From: Dietzia lutea | GTDB taxonomy: Bacteria; Actinomycetota; Actinomycetes; Mycobacteriales; Mycobacteriaceae | Direction: 5' to 3' | Assembly: GCF_003096075.1 (NCBI RefSeq) | Contig: NZ_CP015449.1 | Span: 124,001 to 188,000 of the forward strand | Length of the DNA: 64,000 nt | Shown here: positions 25,027 to 34,254 of the stretch, in pieces | Position numbering within the stretch: position 1 is the first letter of the stretch | Layout of the letters: every line of letters starts with the position of its first letter | Notes under the pieces: generated by a model | What the model saw: only the letters and a program-made list of their open reading frames with translations | Databases searched by the model: none | What the model was told of the DNA's origin: nothing | Made by a program: the position numbers and the translations under genes

Positions 25027-26529
25027 TCACAGCTGCACCCACGTCGTCTTGAGGTTGGTGAATTTGTCGATTCCGTGCACGCTCTTGTCGGCACCGTTGC
25101 CGGAGAGCTTTCGACCGCCGAACGGCACGGATGCGTCGCCCTCCTCGAAGCAGTTCACCCAGACCAGGCCGGCGTCGAGACCGCGGGAAATCCGGTGAAC
25201 ACGCGTGATGTCCGAGGTCCACACCGCCGAACCAAGCCCGTAGTCCGAGTTGTTGGCGATCTGGAGGGCGTGGGCGTCGTCGTCGAACGGGATCACCGAC
25301 AGCACCGGTCCGAAGATCTCATGCTGTGCCAGCCGGCTGTCCGGGTCGACCTCGTCGAAGACCGCGGGGGCCACGAAGTAACCGTCGCGATCAATCGGTT
25401 CGGTCGTGCCCGCCACCAGGTGCGCGCCGCTGTCGAGACCGCATCGAATCTCGGTCAGCACACTGTCGCGGTGATGCCGACTCGACAAGGGGCCGAACTC
25501 TACCGCCGGATCAAGAGGGTCACCGATGTTCAGATTTCCCAGCTTGGCGATGACACCGGCCACGACCTGGTCATGAATGCTGCGGTGCACAAGTAGCCGC
25601 GATCCCGCGGTGCACATCTGGCCGGAGTTGAACCAGATCGCCCACGCGGCGGTGGTGATGGCCTTCTCCAGGTCGGGGGCATCGGGGAAGATGATGTTGG
25701 CGGACTTCCCACCCAGTTCGAGCCACACGGTCTTGGCATTGGATTCCCCCGCGTTCTTGAGCAACTGCTTGCCCACGGCGGTGGAACCGGTGAACGTCAG
25801 GCAGTCCACCTCGTTGTGCAGGGCCAGGGCCTGACCCGCTACCGCTCCGCCGGTGACGACCTGGAACACACCGGCCGGCAGCCCGGCCAGCGCTCCCAGC
25901 TCCGCCAAGCGCAGCGCCGAGAGCGGCGTCTGACTCGCGGGCTTGAGGATCAACGAGTTACCGGCCACCAGCACTGCGGGAATCTTGAAGCAGGCCAGCG
26001 TCATCGGGAAGTTCCACGGTGTGATCGCGGCCACGACACCGACGGGTTCGCGGGTGACCAGCGCCACGGAATCCGGGCGTCCGCGCGGAGACTCGTCCAT
26101 CAGCTTGTCGGCGTATTCGCCGTACCAGCGGATCAGGTTGATACTCGTGCGCATCTCGATCTGCCAGGAGTGGGAGATGGGCTTTCCCATCTCGAGTGAG
26201 ATCAGTAGAGCCATCTCATCGCGGTGCCGGTCGAGCAGATCGGCCCAGCGGATCAGGATGTCGCCACGCTCGCGTGGTGAAAGCCGGGACCACACGCCGC
26301 TGCGGAAGACCTTGCGCGCCACCGACACCGCACGGTCGGCGTCGTCGACACCGGCGTCGGGGATCTCGACGAGGGGTTCACCGTCACGGGGCGAGATCAC
26401 CGCCCGACGGGTTCCGTCGCGTGAATCAACGCCTTCACCGTCGACCCACATCTGGGTGGGGATCGTCAGTGTGGCCGCCAACTTCGCCCAGTGGTCGGGG
26501 TCAGAGCTGAAGGTGGATGAGGTGCTCAT
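25027..26529 (-). CDS. Aldehyde dehydrogenase of the gamma-glutamylation operon (PuuC-like)
   Basis: NAD(P)-dependent oxidation of an aldehyde, probably a gamma-glutamyl-amino-aldehyde, to the acid. In 500 residues it shows PWNFPMTLA (about 171-179), FTGST (246-250), the base in ELGG (E271) and catalytic C306 in SGQMCTAGS. The last gene of a five-gene operon; its start overlaps the hydrolase stop by 4 bp. In the E. coli Puu pathway PuuC performs this step; assignment here is by operon logic, since ALDH specificity is not visible. Confidence 0.88.
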   Translation of the reverse strand: MSTSSTFSSDPDHWAKLAATLTIPTQMWVDGEGVDSRDGTRRAVISPRDGEPLVEIPDAGVDDADRAVSVARKVFRSGVWSRLSPRERGDILIRWADLLDRHRDEMALLISLEMGKPISHSWQIEMRTSINLIRWYGEYADKLMDESPRGRPDSVALVTREPVGVVAAITPWNFPMTLACFKIPAVLVAGNSLILKPASQTPLSALRLAELGALAGLPAGVFQVVTGGAVAGQALALHNEVDCLTFTGSTAVGKQLLKNAGESNAKTVWLELGGKSANIIFPDAPDLEKAITTAAWAIWFNSGQMCTAGSRLLVHRSIHDQVVAGVIAKLGNLNIGDPLDPAVEFGPLSSRHHRDSVLTEIRCGLDSGAHLVAGTTEPIDRDGYFVAPAVFDEVDPDSRLAQHEIFGPVLSVIPFDDDAHALQIANNSDYGLGSAVWTSDITRVHRISRGLDAGLVWVNCFEEGDASVPFGGRKLSGNGADKSVHGIDKFTNLKTTWVQL

Positions 26530-27338
26530 GATCGGTGCGTCCCTGTGGTGGATCCGGTGGTGGACAGTGCGTGATTGTCGCGACGGTGCATCCGATCGCG
26601 TGCGGCAGCGACCAACCAGTCGATGCTGGGGTCAGGGTCGGTTTGCCACTCGGGATGCCACTGGACGCCCAGGACCGGGTGGTCAGGGATCTCGATCGTC
26701 TCCGCCACACCGTCGGCGGTGCGTCCGCTGACCACGAGATCGCGTCCCGGGGTATCGACACTCTGGTGATGCCATGAGTTGCGGACCAGTTGTTCGCCGA
26801 AAAGCCGACGGGCGAGGGTGTTTTCGAAGAGATCGATCACATGGTTCGGAGCCCCGGCAGAGGGCGCCGCCGCGGCCGCATAGTGCTCAATCTCCCCGGC
26901 AGGGAGGTCAGAGATGAGCGTTCCACCGCGGGACACGTTCAATACCTGGGCCCCGCGACAGACTCCCAATAGCGGGATCGACCGGTCCACGGCGGTGCGA
27001 GCCAATGCTATTTCAGACCGATCCCGGTTGAGATCATAACTGTTCGCAGCTTCCGTATTCGGGGCCAAGCGGTCTTCGGCATAGTCGGGGCGTCCCCAGC
27101 ATGAGGGATGAACGTCCTGGCCCCCGGTGATCAGCACACCGTCGAGTCGATCGGCGACCATCTCTGCCTCCGCCTGATACGGGAGGTAGATCGGTATGCC
27201 CCCGGCTGCGGCCACACATTCAGCATAATCGTTGAATACGATATCGATTTCCACACTGCTGTAGCGCAAATCCATGTCGCGGATCACCGATGCCGACAGT
27301 TTGCGGCCGGTGATCCCGATTAATGGCCGGGCTTTCAT
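26526..27338 (-). CDS. Gamma-glutamyl-amide hydrolase, class I glutamine amidotransferase-like (PuuD-like)
   Basis: Predicted to release glutamate from a gamma-glutamylated amino acid. The 270 residues contain the amidotransferase nucleophile elbow LGVCRGAQ (Cys near 125), the GGQDV segment (about 72-76) and the C-terminal His-Glu pair in VQWHPEW, the complete catalytic triad of the peptidase C26 family. A Ser/Thr-rich hydrophilic tail follows. It overlaps both neighbours by 4 bp, so translation is coupled. In the Puu pathway the product is GABA, which would feed gabT/gabD 7 kb away. Confidence 0.88.
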   Translation of the reverse strand: MKARPLIGITGRKLSASVIRDMDLRYSSVEIDIVFNDYAECVAAAGGIPIYLPYQAEAEMVADRLDGVLITGGQDVHPSCWGRPDYAEDRLAPNTEAANSYDLNRDRSEIALARTAVDRSIPLLGVCRGAQVLNVSRGGTLISDLPAGEIEHYAAAAAPSAGAPNHVIDLFENTLARRLFGEQLVRNSWHHQSVDTPGRDLVVSGRTADGVAETIEIPDHPVLGVQWHPEWQTDPDPSIDWLVAAARDRMHRRDNHALSTTGSTTGTHRS

Positions 27339-28444
27339 GCGTCTGCTCCAATCGCGACGAGTGTGCGAGTGCCGTCACCAGAAGCCATCTCCGCGAATCC
27401 GGCGTTGATGTCCTCGAACGCCACGGTGCTGCTGATCATGCCGTCGAGGTCTAGTCGGTTCTGCTCGTACATCGACACAAAGCTATGGATGTCCGTACGG
27501 AATCGGTTGCTTCCCATGAAGCAACCCTGCAGCGTTTTCTCAGTGAAGATGAGGTCGCTTCCGTCGACTTCGATGGGTGGGTTAGCGGGGACCATTCCGA
27601 CAACTGTGGCTGTGCCACCGGGTGCCAGCATCGCCACCGACTGGGCGACGGTGCGGGCATTACCGACCGCTTCGAACGCGAAGTCGACTCCGCCCCCGGT
27701 CAGCTGACGCACGACCTCGACAGGGTCGTCGACTCGAGCGTTGACTGTGGCCGAGGCGCCGCACGCCGCCGCACGCGCCAATTTCCCGTCGACGACGTCG
27801 ACCGCGATGATGCTCGCTGCGCCACAGACGCGTGCGGCCTGGATGGCGGCAATCCCGATGCCGCCTGTGCCGATAACCGCCACTGTGGCACCGGGGGGTA
27901 CTTGGGCACGGTGGACGACCGCGCCGTATCCCGTGGTGACCGCACAACCCAGGATGCTGGCTTGCGCTAAGGGCATCGACGAGGGGATCACCGCGAGCGC
28001 GTTCTGATGCACCACACACTGCTCGGCGAAGGCACCGATGCCGGCGGTCGGACGTACTGATACTCCTGCGGTATTGACGAGCCGTCGAGGGTTGGGGCCC
28101 TGCGATAGCGCGGAACGGTTCTCGCACAGGGTAGGGCGTCCGGCGGTGCAGTAGCGACAGCGGCCGCAGAACACCGACAGACAGGTCACAACGTGGTCGC
28201 CGGGTTCGATGCCTAGGACATGTGCCCCGACCTCTTCGACCACACCGGAAGCCTCATGCCCCAGTAGGATCGGCACTTCGGTGGGGAATGTCCCGTCCAT
28301 CTCGTGCAGGTCTGAGTGGCACAACCCGGCATAGGCGATCCGGACACGTACCTCATCGGCCGCCGGTGCGGCCAGTGTCAGTCGTTCGATGTCGAGTTTG
28401 CCGGGGGCTGAGTTGAGGACCGCGGCCCGGATCAGCTCGGTCAT
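27335..28444 (-). CDS. Zinc-dependent alcohol dehydrogenase (class III-like MDR)
   Basis: 369-residue medium-chain dehydrogenase. Catalytic zinc ligands are in GLCHSDLHE (Cys near 42) and GHEASG (His, Glu near 63-64); the four-cysteine structural zinc lobe reads CGRCRYCTAGRPTLC; the coenzyme site is GTGGIG with an acidic D after the strand, favouring NAD. It lies inside the gamma-glutamylation operon, 1 nt after the ligase gene and overlapping the hydrolase gene. An alcohol oxidiser is not part of the canonical putrescine Puu pathway. That suggests the glutamylated substrate carries a hydroxyl, as with an amino alcohol. Confidence 0.9.
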   Translation of the reverse strand: MTELIRAAVLNSAPGKLDIERLTLAAPAADEVRVRIAYAGLCHSDLHEMDGTFPTEVPILLGHEASGVVEEVGAHVLGIEPGDHVVTCLSVFCGRCRYCTAGRPTLCENRSALSQGPNPRRLVNTAGVSVRPTAGIGAFAEQCVVHQNALAVIPSSMPLAQASILGCAVTTGYGAVVHRAQVPPGATVAVIGTGGIGIAAIQAARVCGAASIIAVDVVDGKLARAAACGASATVNARVDDPVEVVRQLTGGGVDFAFEAVGNARTVAQSVAMLAPGGTATVVGMVPANPPIEVDGSDLIFTEKTLQGCFMGSNRFRTDIHSFVSMYEQNRLDLDGMISSTVAFEDINAGFAEMASGDGTRTLVAIGADA

Positions 28445-28445
28445 C

Positions 28446-29822
28446 TCACACCAACTCGAAGTAGCGGGTTAGCTCCCAGTCGGTGATGGGAGACTCCGGC
28501 TCTCCGCCGTGATTGTGGTACTGCCTCCACTCCCAACGCTTGCGGCCGATCCAGTAGTCCACGAATTCTTCGCCCAGGACTGAACGCAGCACCGTGTCAT
28601 TCTCCAGAATGGTCAGTGCCTTGCCGATCGTGTCGGGCAGTCGCTCCACCAGGCCGTCGGGAAGTCCGTAGGCCACTCCGACGAACGGTTCCGGCGGCTC
28701 GATGGCGTTCTGCAAACCGTTGAGCCCGGAAGCGAGGATTGCGGCGAGAACCACGTACACATTGGTGTCTGCTCCGGGTACCCGGTATTCGATGCGCGAT
28801 TGCTTCGGATGGTCCACGACGGCGCGGATAGCGGTGGTCTTGTTGGCGACCCCCCAGGTGACCGTAGAGGGTGGTCCCTCAAAATCTGCGACTCGTCGGT
28901 AGGACGTGATCCATGGAAAAGCCAGGGCAGTCGTGGGCGCGACGGTCTCCATGACTCCGCCGAGGAAATGCCTGAGGTCGTCGGAGATACCCTCCGATGC
29001 ATAGAATGCGTTGCTGCCATCGGACTTAGCCAGTGACAGGTTGATGTGGGAGGCCTGTCCGTATGCGTCACACCACTTCGCGATAAATGTGACCGTTCGG
29101 CCCAGTTCGAAGGCCACCTCGCGCATGACCTGCCGTACTCGAGTCCAGGAGTCACACGCGTTGACAGGGTCAGTGATGGAAATGTTCACCTCGACCTGTC
29201 CGACGGCCGCTTCGTCGTTACAGGCGTCCCATGCGATCCCGAGCTCGTCGAGTCGGTCTGATACCGCGGCCATGTATTCATGCCAGCGGTCGTCCTTAGT
29301 CATGTTGTAGCAGAAGCCAGCACTGCCGCCCAATGGGGTTAGGTCGCGAAAGCCCTTGGCGCGCGCAGTGTAAATGTCCTCCTCGAACACCGTGGCCTCG
29401 ATCTCGATTGCCACTTTGGCGGTGTAGCCGGCATCCTTGATGCGCTCGTACGCGCGCTGCAGCATTCCTCGAGGGCACACGGACAGAGGATTTCCGAGCC
29501 GGTCGTGGAAATTCCCGAGAACCGATGCCTCGTTTGGTGACCACTGTACCAGTGTCGACAGGTCGGGCTTGAGGAAGACGTCGACCATGTCGCCGCGCCA
29601 GGATGGCCAGGCGAATCCGAACTCCGGGTTGTTGTGCAGATCCGAGCCGAACACCAGATCGACGAACCCGACGCCTGAGTCCAGGGTGCCCACGGCCTTT
29701 GCCGGCGAGAGGGCTTTGCCGATTAATCCGGAGTCCAGGCTTGTCCCCTCGGTTCGGACTCGTCGGATGTTGTGGCTGTTCAACCACTGCGAAAGGTCGG
29801 TCTGCGAAATGTGATCAGCCAT
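28446..29822 (-). CDS. Gamma-glutamyl-amine ligase, glutamine synthetase family (PuuA/GlnA4-like)
   Basis: ATP-dependent ligation of glutamate to an amine. The chosen start (ATG 29820-29822) overlaps the upstream gene by 8 bp; the upstream extension of the frame is not GS-like. 458 residues, with GS-fold marks adapted as in polyamine/amine ligases: metal-site glutamates in EIEATVFEED and NDEAAVGQVEVN, the ATP/Glu-site histidine in YGQASHINLSL (replacing GSGMHxHxS), and an arginine pair around KTTAIR and YRVPGAD. It lacks the adenylylation-loop tyrosine context of GlnA. Possible substrates are putrescine, ethanolamine or another primary amine; related Streptomyces GlnA4 acts on ethanolamine. 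Confidence 0.9.
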   Translation of the reverse strand: MADHISQTDLSQWLNSHNIRRVRTEGTSLDSGLIGKALSPAKAVGTLDSGVGFVDLVFGSDLHNNPEFGFAWPSWRGDMVDVFLKPDLSTLVQWSPNEASVLGNFHDRLGNPLSVCPRGMLQRAYERIKDAGYTAKVAIEIEATVFEEDIYTARAKGFRDLTPLGGSAGFCYNMTKDDRWHEYMAAVSDRLDELGIAWDACNDEAAVGQVEVNISITDPVNACDSWTRVRQVMREVAFELGRTVTFIAKWCDAYGQASHINLSLAKSDGSNAFYASEGISDDLRHFLGGVMETVAPTTALAFPWITSYRRVADFEGPPSTVTWGVANKTTAIRAVVDHPKQSRIEYRVPGADTNVYVVLAAILASGLNGLQNAIEPPEPFVGVAYGLPDGLVERLPDTIGKALTILENDTVLRSVLGEEFVDYWIGRKRWEWRQYHNHGGEPESPITDWELTRYFELV

Positions 29823-30462
29823 GATACTGCACCTTCCATGAAGCGCCGGCCATCGCGGAAAGCTGCGGGAGCGTTCCGCGGACCCGCAGTTTGCCGGCAA
29901 AGAGGAGATCAAAGAACGAGTCCATACCGGCGAACAGCCGCTGCAGGTCGGCGGGATGAGCGTGGATCTCGTACGTGGATGCACCGTGACCGAGCACCAG
30001 TTCCTGTCCGTCGGAGGACACGACGACGAGTTGCTCCGGTAAGCCCGCGTCGTCTGAGACGGAATCCCAGAACTCTTCGGCGCATTCAGGCCACTCTTTC
30101 AACGGCGGGTTGAGAATTGCAGAGAGGTCGTAGACCAGCTCGTCGACGTCGGTCCCCTCGGGCTCACTCAAGCGGATTCGGTAGAGGTCGTCTGGTGCAA
30201 GGACGAGGTGGGTCGTGTATTCGTCGGCGATCCCATGGGCGACCGTGGCTCCGCCAGGGCTGAACGTGATGGTGGCCTTGCGCGGCGTATCGGCGACGGT
30301 GACGGCGGCGACCACGTTCTCGCGTCCGAGGTTGCGCAACCGCGACAAGCTCAGTTGGTCATTGCGACCGATACGGAGGATATGCCCCAGGGAAAGGACG
30401 AATGGAGTGGGATCGTGTTCGACATCGACCTCGAACACCGCCGTACTGCTGAGTGTTGTCAT
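29815..30462 (-). CDS. SCP2 sterol-carrier-like protein, first gene of amine operon
   Basis: 215 residues, cytosolic, no signal peptide. Two similar halves seem present, each ending in an SCP2-type block: residues about 75-100 (SPGGATVAHG) and about 170-210 (HAHPADLQRLFAGMDSFFDL, then LFAGKLRVRGTLPQL), the latter being the typical SCP2 phrase of a glycine-bounded strand and closing helix. SCP2 folds bind lipids or CoA-linked hydrophobic ligands. Its place at the head of a glutamylation operon, translationally coupled to the ligase, is unusual and hints that the amine substrate or its precursor is hydrophobic. A perfect operator lies 170 nt upstream. Confidence 0.7.
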   Translation of the reverse strand: MTTLSSTAVFEVDVEHDPTPFVLSLGHILRIGRNDQLSLSRLRNLGRENVVAAVTVADTPRKATITFSPGGATVAHGIADEYTTHLVLAPDDLYRIRLSEPEGTDVDELVYDLSAILNPPLKEWPECAEEFWDSVSDDAGLPEQLVVVSSDGQELVLGHGASTYEIHAHPADLQRLFAGMDSFFDLLFAGKLRVRGTLPQLSAMAGASWKVQYHG

Positions 30463-30632
30463 GTTGTCAGAGTCCGTTCTGCTTCGGCCGACTTGACCTT
30501 GGGCGATCAGAGGAATGGAGCACGATCACTCCGAGGCACGGGTGGGCCGCAGGCCAGCTCCGAGTCGGTGGCCCCATGAGGAGTCTCCAGTGTCGTGCGT
30601 ACAGCTACGGCCGCTCAGTTCTCAGTTGCCGT

Positions 30633-30650
30633 GTTAGTCGACTGACTAAC
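30633..30650. promoter_or_regulatory. Perfect TetR-type operator upstream of the amine operon
   Basis: GTTAGTC-GACT-GACTAAC, a 7-4-7 inverted repeat without mismatch. Near-identical repeats stand before the TetR gene (32242-32259) and before the PhyH operon (33248-33265). Distance to the first operon gene is about 170 nt. Confidence 0.75.
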
Positions 30651-30704
30651 AGTGAAGACCATCACGTTCTCGATGTCAATAGCACTATCGGGTTGACCCG
30701 TTTT

Positions 30705-30719
30705 GACTAGCGGACTAAC
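30705..30719. promoter_or_regulatory. Additional half-site of the same operator
   Basis: GACTAGC followed by GACTAAC reads as one intact arm (30713-30719) and one degraded arm in direct orientation. It may be a secondary site or an eroded operator at the edge of the IS remnants. Confidence 0.35.
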
Positions 30720-30839
30720 ATTCGTCGACCTCGCTTTGCTGCGGCGATCTGAGGAGCGCACGCCACGCCCGGCGGGGGTTGATCCACACGCGGTCCGGAT
30801 GATTAACCAACTCAGGCACCGCCGCTGGCGCTCTCGGAG

Positions 30840-31090
30840 CAGCCTCCGATTTCTCCGGAAGGGCACCGTTGGTCCCGTCAAGCGACCTCCGGCTTTCCGC
30901 GACTCGGGCAGGATTGAAGCGATCACCACCGGTCCAGGCTCTTCAACCGGCGATCGTTGCGCGCCTGCTGTCCTGCTGCGCTTCCGAGTCTGAGTAGCGG
31001 CCGGGACTCACGCACGCTGTACGACCGCCGACGTGCAAAGGGGGAGAAGCACAAGCGGGCGTTGATCGCGCGCCGACGGCACCCCCGCCC
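30840..31090 (+). pseudogene. C-terminal remnant of an IS110-family transposase
   Basis: Frames read FRDSGRI (family: PRDSGRx), then SSGRDSRTLYDRRRAKGEKH and KRALIARRR, the closing helix-hairpin region of IS110-type transposases, with a frameshift between the blocks. The N-terminal catalytic half is absent. It is different debris from the one at 20790-21500 and abuts the IS3 remnant. Confidence 0.7.
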
Positions 31091-31093
31091 GAG

Positions 31094-31960
31094 GTGGCCT
31101 GCCGGGTGCTGGCCTCACCCGGGCTTACCGCGCCAACGCCCTGTTCGACGCGCACCGCGACGACCGGAGAGTTCGGCTACCGGTTCCTGGTCGACAAAGC
31201 CCGCGAAACCGGCGAGCCGATGGCCGAACGTACCACCTGGAAGATCTGCTCACAGCAGGGCTGGTGGTCGGCGTTCGCCGACGAACGCAGCAAGAACGGC
31301 AGTAAGCCCGGTCCGCCGGTGCACGACGACCTCTGCGCGGTGACCGATCGGCACGGCGCGATCCGCCACGAGTTCCGCGCCCAGGCACCGAGCCGATTGT
31401 GGCTCGCGAACGTTTCCCCGCACGCGGGAGGTAGCCCCTCCGAGCAATGGACCGGCGAGGGCAGGCTGTACCTCTGCGATCAAGGACGTCTACTCGAACC
31501 GGATAGGCGGCTATTCGATCTACTCACGGATGAAGTCCCGGCTGGCTGTCGAAGCGCTGAACAACGCGGCCTCTCGCCGTCAGCAAGCCGGCGGAGGTGT
31601 TGCCGGCTGTGCCTTCCCGCACCGACCGCGGGTCCCAGCTGGCGCAGCCGGGAGTTCGTCCACGCGATCGACCGGCACCACATGGTCGGGTCGATGGGTC
31701 GCCCGGGCGAGGCTGGAGACAACGCCACAATGAAGTCCTGGTTCGCCGTGCCGCTGAAGAACGTCCCCGACCGCCGCGCTGGGCCACCCGTGAGGAGTTA
31801 CGGGGCGCGATCGTCACCTGGACGAGAGGACCTACCACCGCCGTCGCAGGCAGTCAGCCTGAGCGGGTCAAGACCGGTCGAATACGAGCTGATCATGACC
31901 ACAATCGCTACCCAGGCGGGCCGAACCGCCACTGGAACCTGTCTGTGCAGCAGTCCCGAG
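31094..31960 (+). pseudogene. Degenerate IS3-family transposase (OrfB)
   Basis: Clear OrfB sequence in several frames: FGYRFLVDKARETGEPMAER, KICSQQGWWSAF, KPGPPVHDDLCAV, then PSRLWLANVSPH (the DDE-domain first Asp position reads LANV, i.e. the expected LWLADIT is mutated), AIDRHHMVGSMGRPG(E), MKSWFAVP in place of MESFFSLL, and PVEYELIMTT. Insertions and frameshifts near 31470-31600 and 31700-31850 break it. The end CTGTCTGTGCAGCAGTCCC near 31940 resembles an IS3 terminus. Inactive. Confidence 0.8.
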
Positions 31961-32241
31961 AACCCTCAGCCGGACAAGGTTCGCCCCCGGCCATCAGCCG
32001 GTCGGCATCCAAACGCCGCGCGAGGATTGAGGCTGGCCGTCAACGCGATGAGAAGTGGCAGTCTGTGTCGGTCAGCACCTGCCAGCCGCCAGCGAGGGCG
32101 AACGGTGGTGTCGATAGGGTGGTCGGTACGAGTCTTCGGGGTGAAGGACTCCTTTGGCGGACATACTGAACACGTCCCTTCCCGCTGCCGTTCTCCGTTC
32201 TACATGCGGATTCGAGGTACCATGGCATAAAGCATCCCCAC
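31961..32241. other. Gap with no recognisable gene
   Basis: Short frames only, none of which I recognise. This is probably flanking IS debris leading up to the TetR promoter. Confidence 0.4.
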
Positions 32242-32259
32242 GTTAGTCTGCCGACCAAC
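32242..32259. promoter_or_regulatory. TetR-type operator upstream of the TetR gene
   Basis: GTTAGTC-TGCC-GACCAAC, the same 7-4-7 repeat as at 30633 with one mismatch in the right arm. It is 54 nt upstream of the TetR start, consistent with autoregulation. Confidence 0.7.
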
Positions 32260-32312
32260 TAATTTCCCGAACTGCACTGAAAGGAACCCTGCCGCAACGG
32301 GCGGAGGCACGA

Positions 32313-32921
32313 ATGGCTCGTATAACCGAAGAGCAACGTCGACTGGACCTGATCAATGCCGCTATCGAGGTCATCGCCGAGAAAGGCGTCGCTGGTGCCA
32401 CGACACGGCGGATCGCGGAGCGGGCAAACTCACCGCTGACGATGATCCACTACTGCTTCGGCACCAAGGAAGACCTGTTCTACGCGATCTTCGAGCACAT
32501 GGCGGTTAAGCACTTCGGTGAGAGGATTCACGTGCGCCCCGCGGTGGGTCTGGGGCGGGCGGCCGCGACGGTCGTGCGTCAAATCGGTAAGTGGGCTTCT
32601 GAGGTCGGCCCACTCGCCCAGACAGAGGTCGAACTCATGTCATGGATGGTCCGTCAGGACACGGAAAAGGCCCGCATGATCTACAACATGACTCTCGAGG
32701 TGTTCGCCGCGAAGCTGCGAGTGGGGCTTCGCCCAGATGACGACAAGCATCTGGTCGACGTCATCGCGCGAATTATCGCGTCCTATGGTGACGGCTCCGT
32801 GCTGCAGAATCTCACCTATGCGGACAAGGCATCATACGAACTGTGTCTGGATTCGATGGCCGAAGCTCTCGAGCGATTGGCAGACGCGCACCGGATCGTG
32901 CCAGCGGCCGCGATCCTCTGA
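32313..32921 (+). CDS. TetR-family regulator of the amine/PhyH regulon
   Basis: 202 residues. The N-terminal HTH (about 8-55) reads LINAAIEVIAEKGVAGATTR, RIAERANSPLTMIHYCFGTK, EDLF, a standard TetR domain. The C-terminal part is an alpha-helical ligand pocket with no recognisable family. Three matching operators lie at its own promoter, 1.7 kb to the left before the amine operon, and 1.0 kb to the right before the PhyH operon. This makes it the likely repressor of both. Inducer unknown, probably a pathway amine or acid. Confidence 0.9.
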   Translation: MARITEEQRRLDLINAAIEVIAEKGVAGATTRRIAERANSPLTMIHYCFGTKEDLFYAIFEHMAVKHFGERIHVRPAVGLGRAAATVVRQIGKWASEVGPLAQTEVELMSWMVRQDTEKARMIYNMTLEVFAAKLRVGLRPDDDKHLVDVIARIIASYGDGSVLQNLTYADKASYELCLDSMAEALERLADAHRIVPAAAIL

Positions 32922-33247
32922 GTGGGGCGACTGGCGTCTCGGCTTGGCGCAGGCCGGCCCGCAGGAAGACTTGGTCATTTGAACAGCCGCATCGCCGATA
33001 GAGCGTAGGCGGCAGACCGCGGATTTCAAGGCCCACGACCTGGTCATCGCCCATCTGGCCACTTCGTTCACGACCCTCGCTGCCGTCAGCTTCCTGCGGC
33101 ATCGCACCTAGATCTCACACCCACAAGGGCACGAAACCTGCGCCTAATCCCCCACCGTAGGCCGCGAGTCGGCGCCGCCGTCGGCCTCCGTACGTGAGCA
33201 GGATCGCGAGAAAAGTGTTGACAATCACAAAGTGATGCGCTTCACTG
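32922..33247. other. Gap: decayed sequence before the PhyH promoter
   Basis: After the TetR stop, a + frame ends with KAHDLVIAHLATSFTTLAAV and resembles a lost protein end, but I do not recognise it. No complete gene is visible. The promoter of the PhyH operon lies at the right edge. Confidence 0.4.
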
Positions 33248-33265
33248 TTAGTCGTCCGACTAATA
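33248..33265. promoter_or_regulatory. TetR-type operator upstream of the PhyH operon
   Basis: GTTAGTC-GTCC-GACTAAT, the 7-4-7 repeat with one mismatch, 58 nt upstream of the first PhyH gene. It is the third member of the set and the basis for proposing a shared regulon. Confidence 0.7.
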
Positions 33266-33322
33266 ACTTCGCGCGGCGGACGGTACCGCCTAATCGTGCT
33301 CACATGGCATTGGAGACTCACC

Positions 33323-34216
33323 ATGGGCCTGACCACCCTTGAACCCACGTCCTCAGTCGAAGAGGTCGTCTCTGTCATCGAACGTGACGGTGGCGTCATC
33401 ATCCGCGACTTCTGCGATGCCGCGACGCTGGCCGGAATCAAGGCCGATCTCGGACCGATACTCGAGTCATTGCCGTTCGGGATCGACCCAGAGTTTTCTG
33501 GAACTAAGACCCGTCGTCTCGGTGGGATCTTCAAGCACACCCGGCACGCCGATCCGATCATCCGTAATCCTCTCTACCGTGAAACAGCCGAGCGGTTCCT
33601 CTGCATTCCCGAGTTGATCTGGGTAGGCGACGATCGGCTCGAGGTTGCCCCGACGATCCAGGTGGGGGTTACCCAGCTGATCTCCATCCACCCCGGCGAA
33701 GGCGCCCAGCCGCTGCACCGCGACGACTCTGTGTGGCAGTGGCGGCATGTGGAGGGAGGCCGCCAGGCCCGCGTGCAGATCATGGTCGCGGTCAGCGACT
33801 TCACGGCCGATAACGGGGGAACCCTTGTCATCCCCGGCAGCCACCGATGGGACGACGAACGCGCCCCCGGGCGCGACGAAGCCGTGTCGACGGTGATGCC
33901 CGCCGGCTCGGCACTCATCTTCATCGGCGGCACCTATCACGGCGGCGGTAACAATCACACTGACGACCCCAGGATCGGGCTGACCATGAGCCTGGATTTG
34001 GGATATCTGCGCCAGGAAGAGAACCAGTATCTGACCATTCCTGTCGAGCAGGCACGTGAGCTGCCGACGGACATCCAGAAGATCATCGGCTACCAGGGAT
34101 GCCCTCCCACCATGGGATGGGTCGAAACGGACGGGGTGATGCGCGATCCTCACGTCCTGCTCGAGGAGGAAGCCCCTTCGTCACAGGTAGTTCTTGGCAG
34201 CAAGTCGGCCTCCTGA
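33323..34216 (+). CDS. Phytanoyl-CoA dioxygenase (PhyH) family protein 1
   Basis: Fe(II)/2-oxoglutarate oxygenase fold, 297 residues from ATG 33323 (GGAGA upstream). The facial triad is visible as H132-x-D134 in QPLHRDDS and distal H206 in GGTYHGGG, with R217 placed to hold 2-oxoglutarate; GGTLVIPGSH (about 165-174) is the usual double-stranded beta-helix phrase. Family members hydroxylate acyl-CoAs, ectoine, aminophosphonates and natural products; the substrate here is unknown. First gene of an operon and preceded by the TetR operator. Confidence 0.9.
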   Translation: MGLTTLEPTSSVEEVVSVIERDGGVIIRDFCDAATLAGIKADLGPILESLPFGIDPEFSGTKTRRLGGIFKHTRHADPIIRNPLYRETAERFLCIPELIWVGDDRLEVAPTIQVGVTQLISIHPGEGAQPLHRDDSVWQWRHVEGGRQARVQIMVAVSDFTADNGGTLVIPGSHRWDDERAPGRDEAVSTVMPAGSALIFIGGTYHGGGNNHTDDPRIGLTMSLDLGYLRQEENQYLTIPVEQARELPTDIQKIIGYQGCPPTMGWVETDGVMRDPHVLLEEEAPSSQVVLGSKSAS

Positions 34217-34254
34217 TCAGGATGGACAGCACCCAAAGAAGGATAAGAAACCCC

